DNA of 64,000 nt from Brachionus manjavacas (lineage: Eukaryota > Rotifera > Eurotatoria > Ploima > Brachionidae). The stretch spans positions 124,001-188,000 of the forward strand of contig JAHQIY010000004.1 of assembly GCA_019054805.1 (NCBI GenBank), in the 5' to 3' direction. Position 1 is the first letter of the stretch. Each line of letters starts with the position of its first letter. The position numbers were made by a program, and so were the translations under genes. The notes beneath the pieces were generated by a model. That model ran no database searches, was not told the origin of the DNA, and saw only the letters and a program-made list of their open reading frames with translations. Positions 19,201-29,029 of the stretch are shown here, in pieces.

Positions 19201-22035
19201 GATACCACAGATTCCGACGAAGAAGAAGCAATTTCTTAAGCGACTGCCCCTTTACTAAGAATTGGAACAACTTTAGAGATAGTTGAAATTGATGATGTTG
19301 TAACACAAAAAGGTAAAAAGGAAACATGTAAAATATGCAATAAAGAGTTTGTTAGATTAAAGACACATATGACTAGAATTCATAAAAATAATGTATAAAA
19401 ACTGATGAAATACCATTAATTAATTGATATAATTAAATAATTGATATAATTGATAATTTGAATAAAATATTTTCTATTAAATTACTTTTTTTGCATTTTT
19501 TTAGGGAATAATATTCTAGGTAGAGTAAAAAGGACGGCACCCATAAAGGAGGAAGAAAATAATAAGTTAAATTTTCGTTTTGGCTTACAATAAAATTAAA
19601 AACACCGTATTGTGTTCAACTATTTTTAAATTAGGAGTTGAAGAAATGGTCTAAGTAGCAGGAAATAATTTTTACGATCAGCTTTCCGAAGCGAAATTTC
19701 GAGCCAAAATGTGTCAGAATTTGAAAAGAGAGAGATTATTTGCAAATAGTTCAAAAATACGAAACAAGCATCAAACGAATACATAAAAATTTTTTTGTAT
19801 TTAAGAATACATAAAAAGTTTTTGTTCAATATGCTAGGAATTAAGATTGTTCTAAATTAATTATTTGAAAGACATTTAAATTTTTTTCTTCTGAAGACTT
19901 TTTAATAGCTGACTTTAAAGCATACAGTTGCATTCAGTTTGTCTGGTCGGAAAGTTGCTGGTCACTAGGAAAACAACACTAGGAAATTATTTCACCAGTA
20001 CAAGGTTTTAAAAATTTCCTTATCAATCATACATAGAGTTAATTGTAAAAATTTTCTTTTGCATAAATATTGACTGGATCTACTTTTCAAAGAGTTTCTT
20101 CATCTGTTAGTAAAACTCTTGCATTTTAAAGTGAATTTGTGGTGCACATTAATCAAGAATTAACGAACATTCGTCCAAAAATACTAAAAGACAACTTTTC
20201 AAGTTGATCAAAGGTATTTTTCAATTCAATTCAATTAAATAGTAATTAAGTAACCACTTTTAATAGCGGTTAACTTCGGACTGGACTTAGACTTTGGCAT
20301 TGGAAAGAATAGACTAGTTTTTAGTAACTTTGTTAAACTCCAAAACTTGAGCCAAGAAAATTATATACAGTTGATATACAAAATATTCTCTCTTATATAT
20401 CCTTTGAATATCATTCTATTTTCTAAATTGTCTCCAAGTTCCAGTCAATTATTATTAGTCAGATACAGCCTAGTAACTACGAGTTTAGTTTAAATCTAAT
20501 TCTAGCAACAAGACTAGTTACAAATTATAACTAGTATGAAAGGTCCAATATGACCATGGAGTAGAGTCAGTCTAAGCTTACAGCTCCGCCAACAATATAT
20601 AATTCGAAACAGACTTGTTTTTAAGTCACAGTTTTAAGTCTAAGTCACAATAACTTAAGTCAAAGTTATGACTTAAAATTTTTTTTCTTTTTAGTGAAGT
20701 TTAGTCAAGTCAACTAATTTTCTGATTTTAAACCTAAAAAATAAATATGATTCTTTATTTTAATCCAAAAAAAATCATTACTAAATTTTATAAATTTGAA
20801 TAGAGCTTTAAATAAATTTTGTTTCTATACAAATAAAAAAGCTTAATTTTTCAAGAAAATTTATTTTCCTTTTCAATAATATTTTTTTCAAACTCGAAGA
20901 AAAATAAATAAAAAATTTAACACTTATCATGCACCAGGAAAATTAAACATTCTTTCGAAAAATCATTATTTTTGATAACTGTGAGAGTAAGCGAGCTCTA
21001 CTCTCCGCACTCCTTGAGAAGCGCATACATGTCACTGATGATTTGCTCTCACCCTTTGCATCTCCCGTCTAGCTGCTCTAGCTTGCGAAGATTATTTGTT
21101 GTTAACTTGGCTGGTAAAGATGCGATAATTAATTAATATTTAATGATCAAAGATCTCTTTTAAAGTTTAGTTAAACATTTTAGTCTTACTTGTTACCTTA
21201 TCTTGAATTTTCTTTTGAAATTTTTTTTCAATAGCAAGGCGAACAAACAATACAACAAATTTTGGAAGATTTGGAAGAAAAAAAAAACATCGAAAATGTC
21301 CTTTCTCTAGAACTAAAAATGTTAGATGATCAAATAAATGAACTAGAAAATAGATTAAAATTGTTATCATATATTGAGATAGGTTTTAAAATTGCAAGTT
21401 TATTCGTTTTAAAGTTTCTAAATCTAGTTCCTATCAATTTTACCAGCGATTTAAGAGAAAGAATAGGAGAGTTAAAAAGAGAGAGAGGAAATATTAAGCA
21501 AGAAAAAGAAAAGGCGACCAGAGATAAACGATTAAAAGTGAAATCACTAGAACAGGAAAAAGAGCGCAATTTTGAATTAATAAAACGAATAGAAAATCTA
21601 TCAAACGAAGAAAAAGGGCTTTCAAGCGAGATCGAAAATTTAACGAACAGAAAAGAAGAAACAACTCGCCAAATGAATGAAATTACAATCGAAAGACAAG
21701 CTGCTACAAGAAAAATAACTGATTTAGAGAGAAATTTAAACACAGAAAAAAATAAATTAACTGCCCATGAAAATGAAGAAAATAAGATACTAACAGAAAT
21801 CAAAGCGAAAAATTTAGAGATTAAAGGTCTAAAAACTGAAAAACAAATTTTAGAGGAAAAAATTAAGGCAATAGAGACAAGTAATGAGGAAAAAAAAATA
21901 CAAATGCAACTAAATTGTCAAAATTTAAGCGAAATACAACAAAGACTAAATGTTTCAGTTAGTATAGATAAATCAAAAATTAATAAAGAACATGATGAAG
22001 AAAATATTAGACATCAGCATAACATAAACAACTAA
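16202..22035 (+). CDS. Long coiled-coil protein; two exons with a 4.6 kb intron
   Basis: Exon 1 is 16202-16612, ending at a strong GTAAGT donor. Exon 2 is 21235-22035, preceded by a T-rich tract and CAATAG. The join is in phase 0 and gives 403 aa. Residues 1-137 are almost entirely heptad coiled coil rich in Glu, Lys and Asn. Exon 2 continues the coiled coil, is interrupted at about residues 180-205 by a hydrophobic stretch (YIEIGFKIASLFVLKFLNLV) that could be a membrane segment, and then resumes coiled coil to the C-terminus. The nearest functional description is a structural or tethering coiled-coil protein; I cannot name a family. The intron carries an inverted repeat at 17331, a (TAG)n tract, a 746-bp transposon at 18797 and an LTR-like repeat at 20261. 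Additional small exons inside it cannot be excluded. Confidence 0.72.
17331..17533. repeat. 47-bp inverted repeats flanking 109 bp
   Basis: The arm 17331-17377 begins AGGTCCAAAACTTGTTCTGA and is the reverse complement of 17487-17533, ending AGAACAAGTTTTGGACCT, with only about three mismatches. This is a strong potential hairpin or short foldback transposon within the coiled-coil gene's intron. No target duplication is evident. Confidence 0.75.
18331..18371. repeat. (TAG)n microsatellite and adjacent hairpin
   Basis: About 13 TAG units with one TAT interruption, followed closely by GGAGACTTGGGTCTCC, a perfect 6-bp stem with a 4-nt loop. Confidence 0.85.
18797..19542 (+). mobile_element. Inverted-repeat transposon with 9-bp target duplication and C2H2 reading frame
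   Basis: ATAAAGGAG occurs on both sides (18788-18796 and 19543-19551), a perfect 9-bp target duplication. The ends are inverted: left AGTTAGGATTCTTTTACTCT, right GAGTAAAAAGGACGGCACCC. The left end is unusual, being a large foldback at about 18808-18920 in which the CTTTTATTCTACCTAGAATA unit appears three times in alternating orientation. Inside, about 19112-19398 reads an acidic Asp/Glu/Ser run, then one TAA stop, then a C2H2 finger (C-K-I-C ... H-M-T-R-I-H) ending at a stop. This is the tail of a transposon protein. It is non-autonomous as it stands. Confidence 0.75.
20261..20594 (-). mobile_element. Probable solo LTR, copy 1
   Basis: About 330 bp closely matched at 60102-60425. Read on the minus strand it begins TGTTGGCGGAGCTGTAA, has a TATA-like ATATATAAGA and an AATAAA-like signal downstream, and ends near CCGCTATTA (GCTAACA in the other copy). 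That is the TG..CA layout of a long terminal repeat. No internal retrotransposon sequence adjoins it and no clear target duplication is visible, so this is likely a solo LTR, or another dispersed repeat whose exact borders I cannot fix. It lies in the intron of the coiled-coil gene. Confidence 0.55.
20606..20690. repeat. AAGTCACAGTTTTAAGTC repeat, copy 2
   Basis: Second copy of the repeat at 9289-9385, with the same AAGTCACAGTTTTAAGTC start and a CTTAAAATTTTTTTT end. Immediately abuts the LTR-like repeat. Confidence 0.55.
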
Positions 22036-22572
22036 CAATAGAGTTGAAAAAAAGATTTAAATTTTTTCTCTTTTTATTCAGATTAAACTTTGAAAAAAAA
22101 ATTCCTTTTTTTAAATTTAAAAATTTTTTTTTCTTTAAAATCCCCAATTGACTGAAAACAATCTAGTTGCACAGACGTCCATAATGTTGCTTTTCTAAAC
22201 CTATCTATTTTCATCTGCCAGCATCTAATCGATGCTTGGTGGTGCTTGTTCATTTATTAGTGACGCAACAAAATTATGGTCAACATTTACATTTTTCTGA
22301 AAGCATTGCATTTGGCTTATATTAATATTATTATTAATAAGCTCAGTTTTTACTTTTTAAGTTTTCTTTTCAATACACATTAATAAACGATGGTCGCCAA
22401 CATAACAAAAGAACAGAACAAAGTAAAAAAAAATAAATAACTTTTTTTCTAAGAAATTAACATTAGTTCTGTAAATGCAGCATGGTTCAACATTAAAAGT
22501 TGCATCAACTGCATTAGTCTGCTAATGGTGTACAAAATCTCTGTAAAATGCACTACACTCTGTTATATTAAT
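22036..22572. other. Spacer downstream of the coiled-coil gene
   Basis: No gene supported. Contains a slightly less AT-rich stretch (about 22140-22300) without an open frame. Confidence 0.4.
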
Positions 22573-23058
22573 GGCAACTTGAAGTTCATGATCATGATCA
22601 CATGATCAAATCTCAGTTGATTAAAATCTTAATAAAAATGATGAAAAAGCTTTTTTAAAATATTTTTTAATTAAACACAAAATGATTATTAACTTAATTA
22701 AATAAAAAAAAAAATCTTTTTTTTTCCAATTGATCCTTAAATGATTTTTTAAAATATTAATTTGAAAATTTTAAGACAAATTTTAAATCCACATTAGAGC
22801 ATCCACATTATGGCTTTAAATGATATTAACAGTAAAACAAAGTTAAATTTTGTATTGCAAAATTTCAAAATATTGATTTAAATTTTATTTTACTTCAGAT
22901 AAAAATTCATATAATCTTTTTTCTAATTAAAGATAAAAAAAACATGTTTAATAAAGTTTAAAAAATTAAAATTTGAAAAATTGATTAAAAAAGCCTTTTT
23001 TTAAATCAAAAACTAAAAACATTTGATTTGAAATTTTCATTTGATCACAAACTTCAAT
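22573..23058. mobile_element. GGCAA-type MITE, copy without intact right end
   Basis: Starts GGCAACTTGAAGTTCATGAT exactly like 34838-35315. It follows that copy over its whole length, including GTTAAATTTTGTATTG, ATAAAAATTCATATAAT, GTTTAATAAAGTTTA and AAATCAAAAACTAAAAA. It ends ACTTCAATAATT, so the terminal TTGCC is lost or mutated and no target duplication can be seen. Confidence 0.7.
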
Positions 23059-23479
23059 AATTATAATAATAATTAAAAATTAATTTCTGCTAAACCTTGC
23101 AAATTAAACGGACCTTGATATTGATGCAGCTGTGAATGTTGCACTATGCTGCTTGCACAGAACTAAATTTAAACCCTTAGAATAAAAGTTATTTTATTTT
23201 TTAGTACTGAATTTCTCAAAACCTTTTAATGGGCGTTTTTGAATAATCGCTCTTTCAAAATTATTTTTTAGTCCGGTAGTAACTTATAGCTGACAAATCT
23301 AGTGATTACTTGAGTTTTTTATTTTAATCGCAATTTCTTGTCTATTTCAATGTCAATTTTTAGAATGTGTCATTTTGTATTAAGACTTGGCAAATAATAT
23401 AATATCAATTTTGGGTTATGTCGACTTTGTGTTCTGGTTTTCACAAAAAAATGTGATCAGTGATCAGTAGTCACATTTT

Positions 23480-23806
23480 GTGACCAAAAATGTCCCTAAT
23501 ACTGCAACACCAGCAAGTACAAAATATACCCCAGTTAAGAAATTTGAGCACAAATTACTTGTTTGGTTGGTCATTTCTGAGAGGGGTATTTCGGCGCCTA
23601 TCATACGAAAAAGTGGACTTGCAGTCAATCAAATTGTCTATTTAGACTTTATAAAGCGTGGAGTCATTCCGTTTATTAAAAAGCATCATTCAGACGGCAA
23701 CTATTTTAAGAAAAAAAAGTTGTTGTGGGAGGAGTCAGATATCTTAATGAGAAAATATAGGGATAAAAGGAAATCATGGGGGACGCGAGATATAAGGGGA
23801 AGTTAG
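23480..23806 (+). pseudogene. Tc1/mariner-like transposase fragment
   Basis: The open frame contains KKFEHKLLVWLVISERGIS, then GLAVNQIVYLDFIKRGVIPF and HHSDGNYF. These align with the transposase remnant at 14675-15024 (KLKVWLAISQCGIS, GLVVNQYVYLRECI, YHQDGNYV). The conserved D-x-A-x-x-H region that should follow is missing: after NYF the sequence is unrelated Lys/Arg-rich translation. There is no ATG at the left end of the frame. It is a broken internal piece of the gene. Confidence 0.7.
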
Positions 23807-24093
23807 AAAAAAAATAAAAATTTTAGAAAAAATTAATTTAACTTTTTTTTATTGAAAATTTAATATTAATGAGGAAAAAGTACATAAAATAGAATTATAA
23901 AAAAATGCCAATTTCTTTAAAGTTTAAGTCTAAGTTAAAAATATTATTTTGTAAAAATCATTTAAGTTAAGTTGACTAAAATTTAGTTAACTAAACTAAA
24001 GAGAACATTTTCATCAGTAGTTTTAATTTTATTTCTGATCGCAAAATTATTTTATTGATCACAAAAAAAATTTCATAAATTCTTCGATTAATA

Positions 24094-25265
24094 GGCATGT
24101 TGAAGTTTATGATCAAAACTTTATGTCAAATTGCTAATTTTTTTTTTAATAATAAATTTCCTGAAGATTTAGGTAGAATTTTATAAAATTCTTGATGTAA
24201 CATTGATTAACATAGTTTGTTAAATTAAAATTTCAAAAAAAAAAATTTTTTAATTAATAGTTTGTTCAAAATTAACTAAAATGATCGATTATTTTTGATT
24301 TTTTAGTAAAGTTAATAATGCAAATAAATAAATTTCATTCTTAACGTAAAATATTTCTTGTTTTTTTAATTTTATTATCTTTGCGAAGTTAAGTTTTTTG
24401 TCTTTCGGATTTTGTACTCTTTTTAATTCTAAAAATCGATTATTAATCCATTTATTTTATGATCAACTTAAAATAATTTTTTGAGACTGTAGCATAATAT
24501 GTTAAATACCAATAAATACCAATAAAAAAAAATCATTTTGTTAATTTAAGAAATTACAAGTTACCTTTGTTAGCTAAAACTCTTTCATAATTTTTTCTCA
24601 AAATAATTATCATCATTTACATAAATTGCCTAGATTGTCTCAAGCTATAAATCAAAATTTATGTTTCACTTATTGTCTTCTAATGTCTTATAAAGAGAAA
24701 AAAATACTCGATCGTAAATAAATCACCCTAGTCCCAATTGTTCCAATGTGAACCTTTCGAAAAATTTGTGTCATTTCAGAAAATAAAATTTGTATTGTTA
24801 GACGCAAGATTAGATTGTGTTAGATCAAGATCAAGTTTTGTTGTACAATAGATAATTCTCATTTTCATCTATTTGTTTGACATTTATTAAAATGAAATTG
24901 AATATATTTATATATATATAATGCTAATATTAGTATCATCGTTGACGTATCTTCTAATCATTTGTTGTAACGTAAATTGATAATCTTTGTTTCGGTTCAT
25001 TTTTTAATTTGATTGATGAAGTAACAAAAAAAAAATATATAAAATAATACGCTGATATTACTGTCTATTGTTATAGATTATTGCATAAAATGTGTAAAAA
25101 ATTGTGTTTGATATTTCCTGTTTGATATTTTAAGACCATGGGAAAATTTTTTTCTTTGAATTTTTTAAGTGTCAAAACTAACTTTTTTACACTTGTTAAT
25201 TTTAAATAGTAAGATTGACTTTTTAATTGAGCATTTGATCATTTGATCATAAACTTCAACATGCC
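24094..25265. mobile_element. 1.17 kb element, GGCATGTT inverted ends, perfect 8-bp target duplication
   Basis: GATTAATA flanks both sides (24086-24093 and 25266-25273). The ends GGCATGTTGAAGTTTATGAT and, inverted, CATAAACTTCAACATGCC match perfectly over more than 22 bp and resemble the ends of 2961-3504 and 34838-35315. The interior has no coding frame that I can support. About 70 bp near 24265-24335 recur at 9005-9085. It is inserted inside the GTCGAC-ended element, so it is the younger of the two. Confidence 0.8.
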
Positions 25266-25384
25266 GATTAATAAAGGGATTTTTTGGTAACAAAATATGT
25301 GATCATTGATCACTGAACACATTTTGGACATGAGACCTATAATCACATTTTTTTGTTAACACCTGATTACAAAGTCGACAAGAA

Positions 25385-25820
25385 TTAATGAATTCAAAAT
25401 TCAGCAATTCGGTCTATTCTAAATCTAACATACGACTCCCCTCCAACCTTTTACATCAAGAGACTTTACATAAACTAGTTAAAGTCTCAAATCGACTTTT
25501 GACTTGAGTGAGAGATATGTTAGAATAAGACTGAGTCATTCTATTCCATTAATTGTCATACTGGTAGAAGAATACAAGGCGGGTTTCGGATCAAGATACA
25601 TCGAAAAACCCACTCCATTATGTAATTGCTATCTAACAATTTCTTCTTTCTTTCCGGAAATGATCTATACTTAAACATGTTGCACCAGTCATTAATTTTA
25701 GATTTTATTTTAATTTTTTTTATATTAAATTTTTACTTATTTTACTTTTAATTTATTTTTTCTTTATTTTTATTTAAAATCTGAAGGAGCTTTAGCTCGC
25801 TACAAAAAACAATTAAAATA
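25385..25820 (+). mobile_element. LINE 3' fragment with stem-loop tail
   Basis: Frameshifted remains of the same C-terminal segment as 3646-4107: IQNSAIRSILNL-like start, then FRIKIH/SRYIE-like and LCNCYLTISSFFPE-equivalent blocks in changing frames. An AT-rich 3' region follows, then the tail CTGAAGGAGCTTTAGCTCG at about 25783-25801. The copy is older than the one at 3646, with at least three frame breaks. Confidence 0.7.
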
Positions 25821-25952
25821 ATTTTTTGAAATAAGTTGAATGCAAAACCCTAGCTAGCTAATTCAAATTTTTCAATGATATAAAAGAACAAAAACGAAAT
25901 TAATTTTTCATAAACGATGATTTATTTATTTTGTAAAATAGAATCACAACCA

Positions 25953-25980
25953 GTTTCTTGAACCTATGTCTCTTCTTCAG
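25953..25980 (-). other. Penelope-type CTGAAGA..GAAAC motif
   Basis: On the minus strand, CTGAAGAAGAGACATAGG is followed by TTCAAGAAACTGG. The CTGAnGA and GAAAC boxes flank a short potential stem (GAGAC/GTTC with a bulge), resembling the hammerhead-like core known from Penelope-like elements. It lies downstream of the GIY-YIG fragment on the same strand, which supports this reading. Catalytic activity is not implied. Confidence 0.4.
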
Positions 25981-26084
25981 GCTAAAATTAGAAAATTCAA
26001 AATTATTAAAAATAAAGGGTTAAAATTATTAAAACCCTAAACCCCTATTTTTTTATCATTATTTTTATTTTATTAATTTTTAAT

Positions 26085-26125
26085 TTAATTCTGAAGGAGC
26101 TCTAGATCGGTACAGAAAACAAATA
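26085..26125 (+). repeat. Isolated LINE stem-loop tail
   Basis: CTGAAGGAGCTCTAGATCGG followed by TACAGAAAACAAATAAATA. One stem base pair is broken (GAGC/GATC). It sits between the two Penelope-type pieces and may be a very short LINE insertion. Confidence 0.6.
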
Positions 26126-26159
26126 AATAAGAAAAAATTAATTAAAAGAAACGTTGCCT

Positions 26160-26555
26160 AATTTGTGTAAAATTTTTTTAATATTTTTTGATTAGGCCCT
26201 AAAATGATTAAATTAAGTAGAAAAATAATTTGTAACCGTTTCTAAAAAAGTTAATTAATGCAGCTTCTTTTTTTTACCTTAAATCTAAGTCATCTTTTTT
26301 TTCTTCAATAACATAAAATTTAAAAAGTATGGAAGTATCATGATTCTTTAAATTAAAATGTGTTGATACAGATGCTGTTTTAATGCATGGGATAAAAATT
26401 TTTATATCCAGAAAATGCAGTTTTATTCTTATTTTTATACATTTAGTTTGACCAATGTAATAAAAATCTTTACAGTTTAAACATTTAATTAAATAAATAG
26501 AATCGATACCATCACAATTAGTATTTGACAATATTGGTAATGAAAACCCTTTCAA
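26160..26555 (-). pseudogene. Penelope-like element: GIY-YIG endonuclease C-terminal region
   Basis: On the minus strand the frame reads CDGIDSIYLIKCLNCKDFYY then IGQT, an R-I-K-L-H, a VSTHFNLKNHD block and a charged tail. This is the GIY-YIG nuclease domain fused to the C-terminus of Penelope-like reverse transcriptases: Y-L-I-x-C-x-x-C...YIGQT, Arg, His. Below the TAA at 26274-26279 the translation continues with KKEAALINFFRNGYK, the usual end of these proteins, so one stop has been gained. The reverse transcriptase part is missing. Penelope elements are frequent in rotifers (family knowledge). Confidence 0.8.
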
Positions 26556-26881
26556 ATTTAAAAATTTAATTCAATCAGTGAAAACCGCGTATAATATTTT
26601 TAATAAACAAAAATAATATTTTCTAGAACAAAAATACTGATGTTAGTGTCAATTATTTTTTGTTAGTACAATTAAATTAAATAATGTCAAATATGATTAA
26701 GATAGTAACTGTTTTATCTCTTTGACGCCAAAATTGATTTAATTGAAACAAATATATATCCAAAAAAACTTTTTTTCAATAATTAATTAAAGACCTTCTA
26801 AAGCTGATTCCGACAAGATGAGTTTATTGGTGTTATACAAAAAGGAAATTTTTGAGCTAGACAATATTCACTATTCTCAAA

Positions 26882-27408
26882 ATGTCTTTTATCGAAATCC
26901 CAAACAACTTAAGCCAAGATCAGTCCATTAAACCAGAACAAGTTAAAAAAACTAGAGGAAAGGGAAAAGTTTACCTCCCTTTCTGTAGTTTTCGTAACTT
27001 AGAATCAGCTCAAGCATATTATATCGGCAAGCCTAGTACAAGCAATGCATTGGAATCAAAACATCGCAGCATCAAAGACTTCGGTAACAATCGATTACGA
27101 AAACGACTCCCACTTAAACAATGTCTCGATGAAATGTTCAATCTGGTTGAAAAATGGTCTAAACTACAACCAATGCCTTATCTCGTCAGCCAAATGAAAC
27201 TCAAAATGTGAATGTTTTGTGTATCAGCGTATCTGAAGAATCAGATTCGGGCGATCCGCCTGTACAAGAGCCAATATCAAAAAAAATTCGTCTTGAAGAG
27301 ACCCTAGCCGTTACTCCACAACCCCAAGTTAAAAAAAAACGCGGTAGACCAGTTGGATCAAACAAACAAAAAAAAAGTAAATTGAATATTATTTTTGCCT
27401 ATATTTAA
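26882..27408 (+). pseudogene. MULE transposase internal-deletion derivative with AT-hook tail
   Basis: The frame from ATG 26882 begins with a basic RGKGKVYLPFCSFRNLESAQ, the start of the N-terminal zinc DNA-binding domain of these transposases. It jumps directly to STSNALESKHRSIKDFGNN and LPLKQCLDEMF, the region around the last catalytic acidic residue of MULE transposases. The rest of the zinc domain and the first two catalytic Asp regions are absent. A frame change near 27200 leads into an acidic linker and KKKRGRPVGSNKQKK, an AT-hook, ending at 27408. The deletion junction is clean, so this looks like a non-autonomous derivative rather than random decay. Confidence 0.75.
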
Positions 27409-27619
27409 TTATTTTGGTTCTAATTTGATACAAATTGTATTACTTTTTTTATTTATGTAACTTTTTTATTATAATAGAAATAAAAAAATACATTTGTTCC
27501 TTAGTTCAGTAATTTTGTTTTTTATTTCAATATTAATAACATAACTGATAATTACATGCCAGTGAAAACGCAAATTATACAGTTCATAATTATTAATTTA
27601 TCATTGTAATGAATATGGT

Positions 27620-28445
27620 AAATGAGCCTAACCGGGTGACTTTTTTTTATCGCATATTACGCGCTCATTTTATTCAAAAACTCCAAAAATGCTCATCGAA
27701 TTAGACCAGTTTTCTCTAGTCACCCCTTTACCTCCTGCGGTTAATTGGGTGAGGCCTTATTGAGTGAATTAGGTTAACCCAGTTACCCCTGATTTTGTAA
27801 ATATTTAGCCCGAGAACTAACCTCTTTTTCAGGATATTCACCGAATTCACCCAATTAGCCCAATAAGAATTACAAAAAGCGATTTTAAATTTTATTTTTT
27901 AAAAATAAAAATATTTAAAATATTCTTTATTATTATTCTTTTAAATATACGCTACAATATAACTATTTAGAAAAAAATTTAAACGAATTATTAACGAATT
28001 CAAAACAAATTTTATGTTTGATTTTTTTTTTAGTTAAAAAGATCTGTCTCGGAATGTTGTATAAATTTGAAGCTTGAGTAGTGTTCAATTTTTTTCAAAA
28101 ACATCTTTTTTGCGTTCTCAAAATCTTCCATCGAATACTTTTTTTTTTAACTTCTTTTTGTTTGTTCTGATTCATTTTTATAATATATTGACGATTTTTG
28201 ATGATACAGAATGAATATTTTTATCAAATAAAATCAAATTATTTTTGTAAAAAAAGGAGAAACAAAATTTTAAATTTTTCATACAAAATGACGTCATTGT
28301 GATCATTTTTGTCCTTTCAGCCTAATTATGTTAAATATTTTATTTTTAGGGGTAAATGGGTGGGATTTTTGGGTATTGAGGTGATACCTCATTAACCTCT
28401 TAACCCATAAAAAATAACAACATTAGACAACGGACCCATCGGCTA
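27620..28445. repeat. Region with recurrent GGGTGA/GGGGTAA motifs
   Basis: Noncoding, with scattered inverted and direct motifs: AACCGGGTGA, TTGGGTGA, its complement TTCACCCAATTAGCCCAATA, and GGGGTAAATGGGTGG. A similar motif cluster is at 58900-59075. Probably remains of a DNA transposon with long complex ends, but I cannot define borders. Confidence 0.4.
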
Positions 28446-28454
28446 TCTTAAAAT

Positions 28455-29021
28455 GGGATCACTGTAAAATGACAACATTTTCACACCTCGAGAGGAAAAT
28501 GACAAATGTGTTAAAAAATTGTATTTTAACTTACCGAAAAAAAAAGGAGGATTTTTTTTTTTATTATAACTAAGTGTTAAAAAATTTTCATTTCCCGGTT
28601 ACTTAAAATAAATTATAATAAAATGTGTCTAATTATTTAACTAAATATTATAAATTATTCCTAATTAATACTCGGATTAAGACTTAATATCAAAAACCAC
28701 TCTCACAAATAAATGCTACAATAAATGTTTTTGGCAACGAATTCAATATGCTCGCTTTAAGCTGTTTGTTTGTTAGACTAATATGTTGCTATTCAAATGA
28801 ACCATGGGCCCAATGTTCAGATGTTCCTAAATATTAAACTTATCCAATTTATCTGGCTTTACAAAACCAACATTTTACTCCGATTATGCCTAACTCTTTT
28901 TTTTTTTATATTTAATAAATTTTAATTTTAAATTAATCCCGTTGTCATTTTTCTTTTTCACACATCTCTTTGTTAAAAATCTTTCGGATTAATCAAAAGG
29001 TTGTCATTTTACAGTGTAGCC
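28455..29021. mobile_element. 567-bp MITE with perfect 8-bp target duplication
   Basis: CTTAAAAT flanks both sides (28447-28454 and 29022-29029). The ends are GGGATCACTGTAAAATGACA and, inverted, TGTCATTTTACAGTGTAGCC, sharing a perfect 17-bp block CACTGTAAAATGACAAC. A second inner copy of AAAATGACAA lies near each end. No coding frame. The 8-bp duplication and GG ends agree with the other short elements in this window. Confidence 0.85.
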
Positions 29022-29029
29022 CTTAAAAT

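Larger units (their letters stand above)
23420..25379 (+). mobile_element. Inverted-repeat DNA transposon carrying a Tc1/mariner fragment, split by another element
   Basis: Left end GTCGACTTTGTGTTCTGG then CACAAAAAAATGTGATCA. The inverted right end finishes CACATTTTTTTGTTAACA ... CAAAGTCGAC at 25379. Inner parts (CAGTGATCA..TCACAT) also match in inverted orientation, so the terminal repeats span roughly 70-95 bp. The 23480-23806 transposase fragment lies inside. So does the complete 24094-25265 element with its own 8-bp duplication; removing that leaves about 780 bp. The flanks show no clear TA duplication. Confidence 0.65.

Noticed and set aside
19115..19327. Minus-strand open frame in the 18797 element
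   Set aside because: It is the antisense of the acidic Asp/Glu run and C2H2 segment, with His/Gln-rich low complexity.
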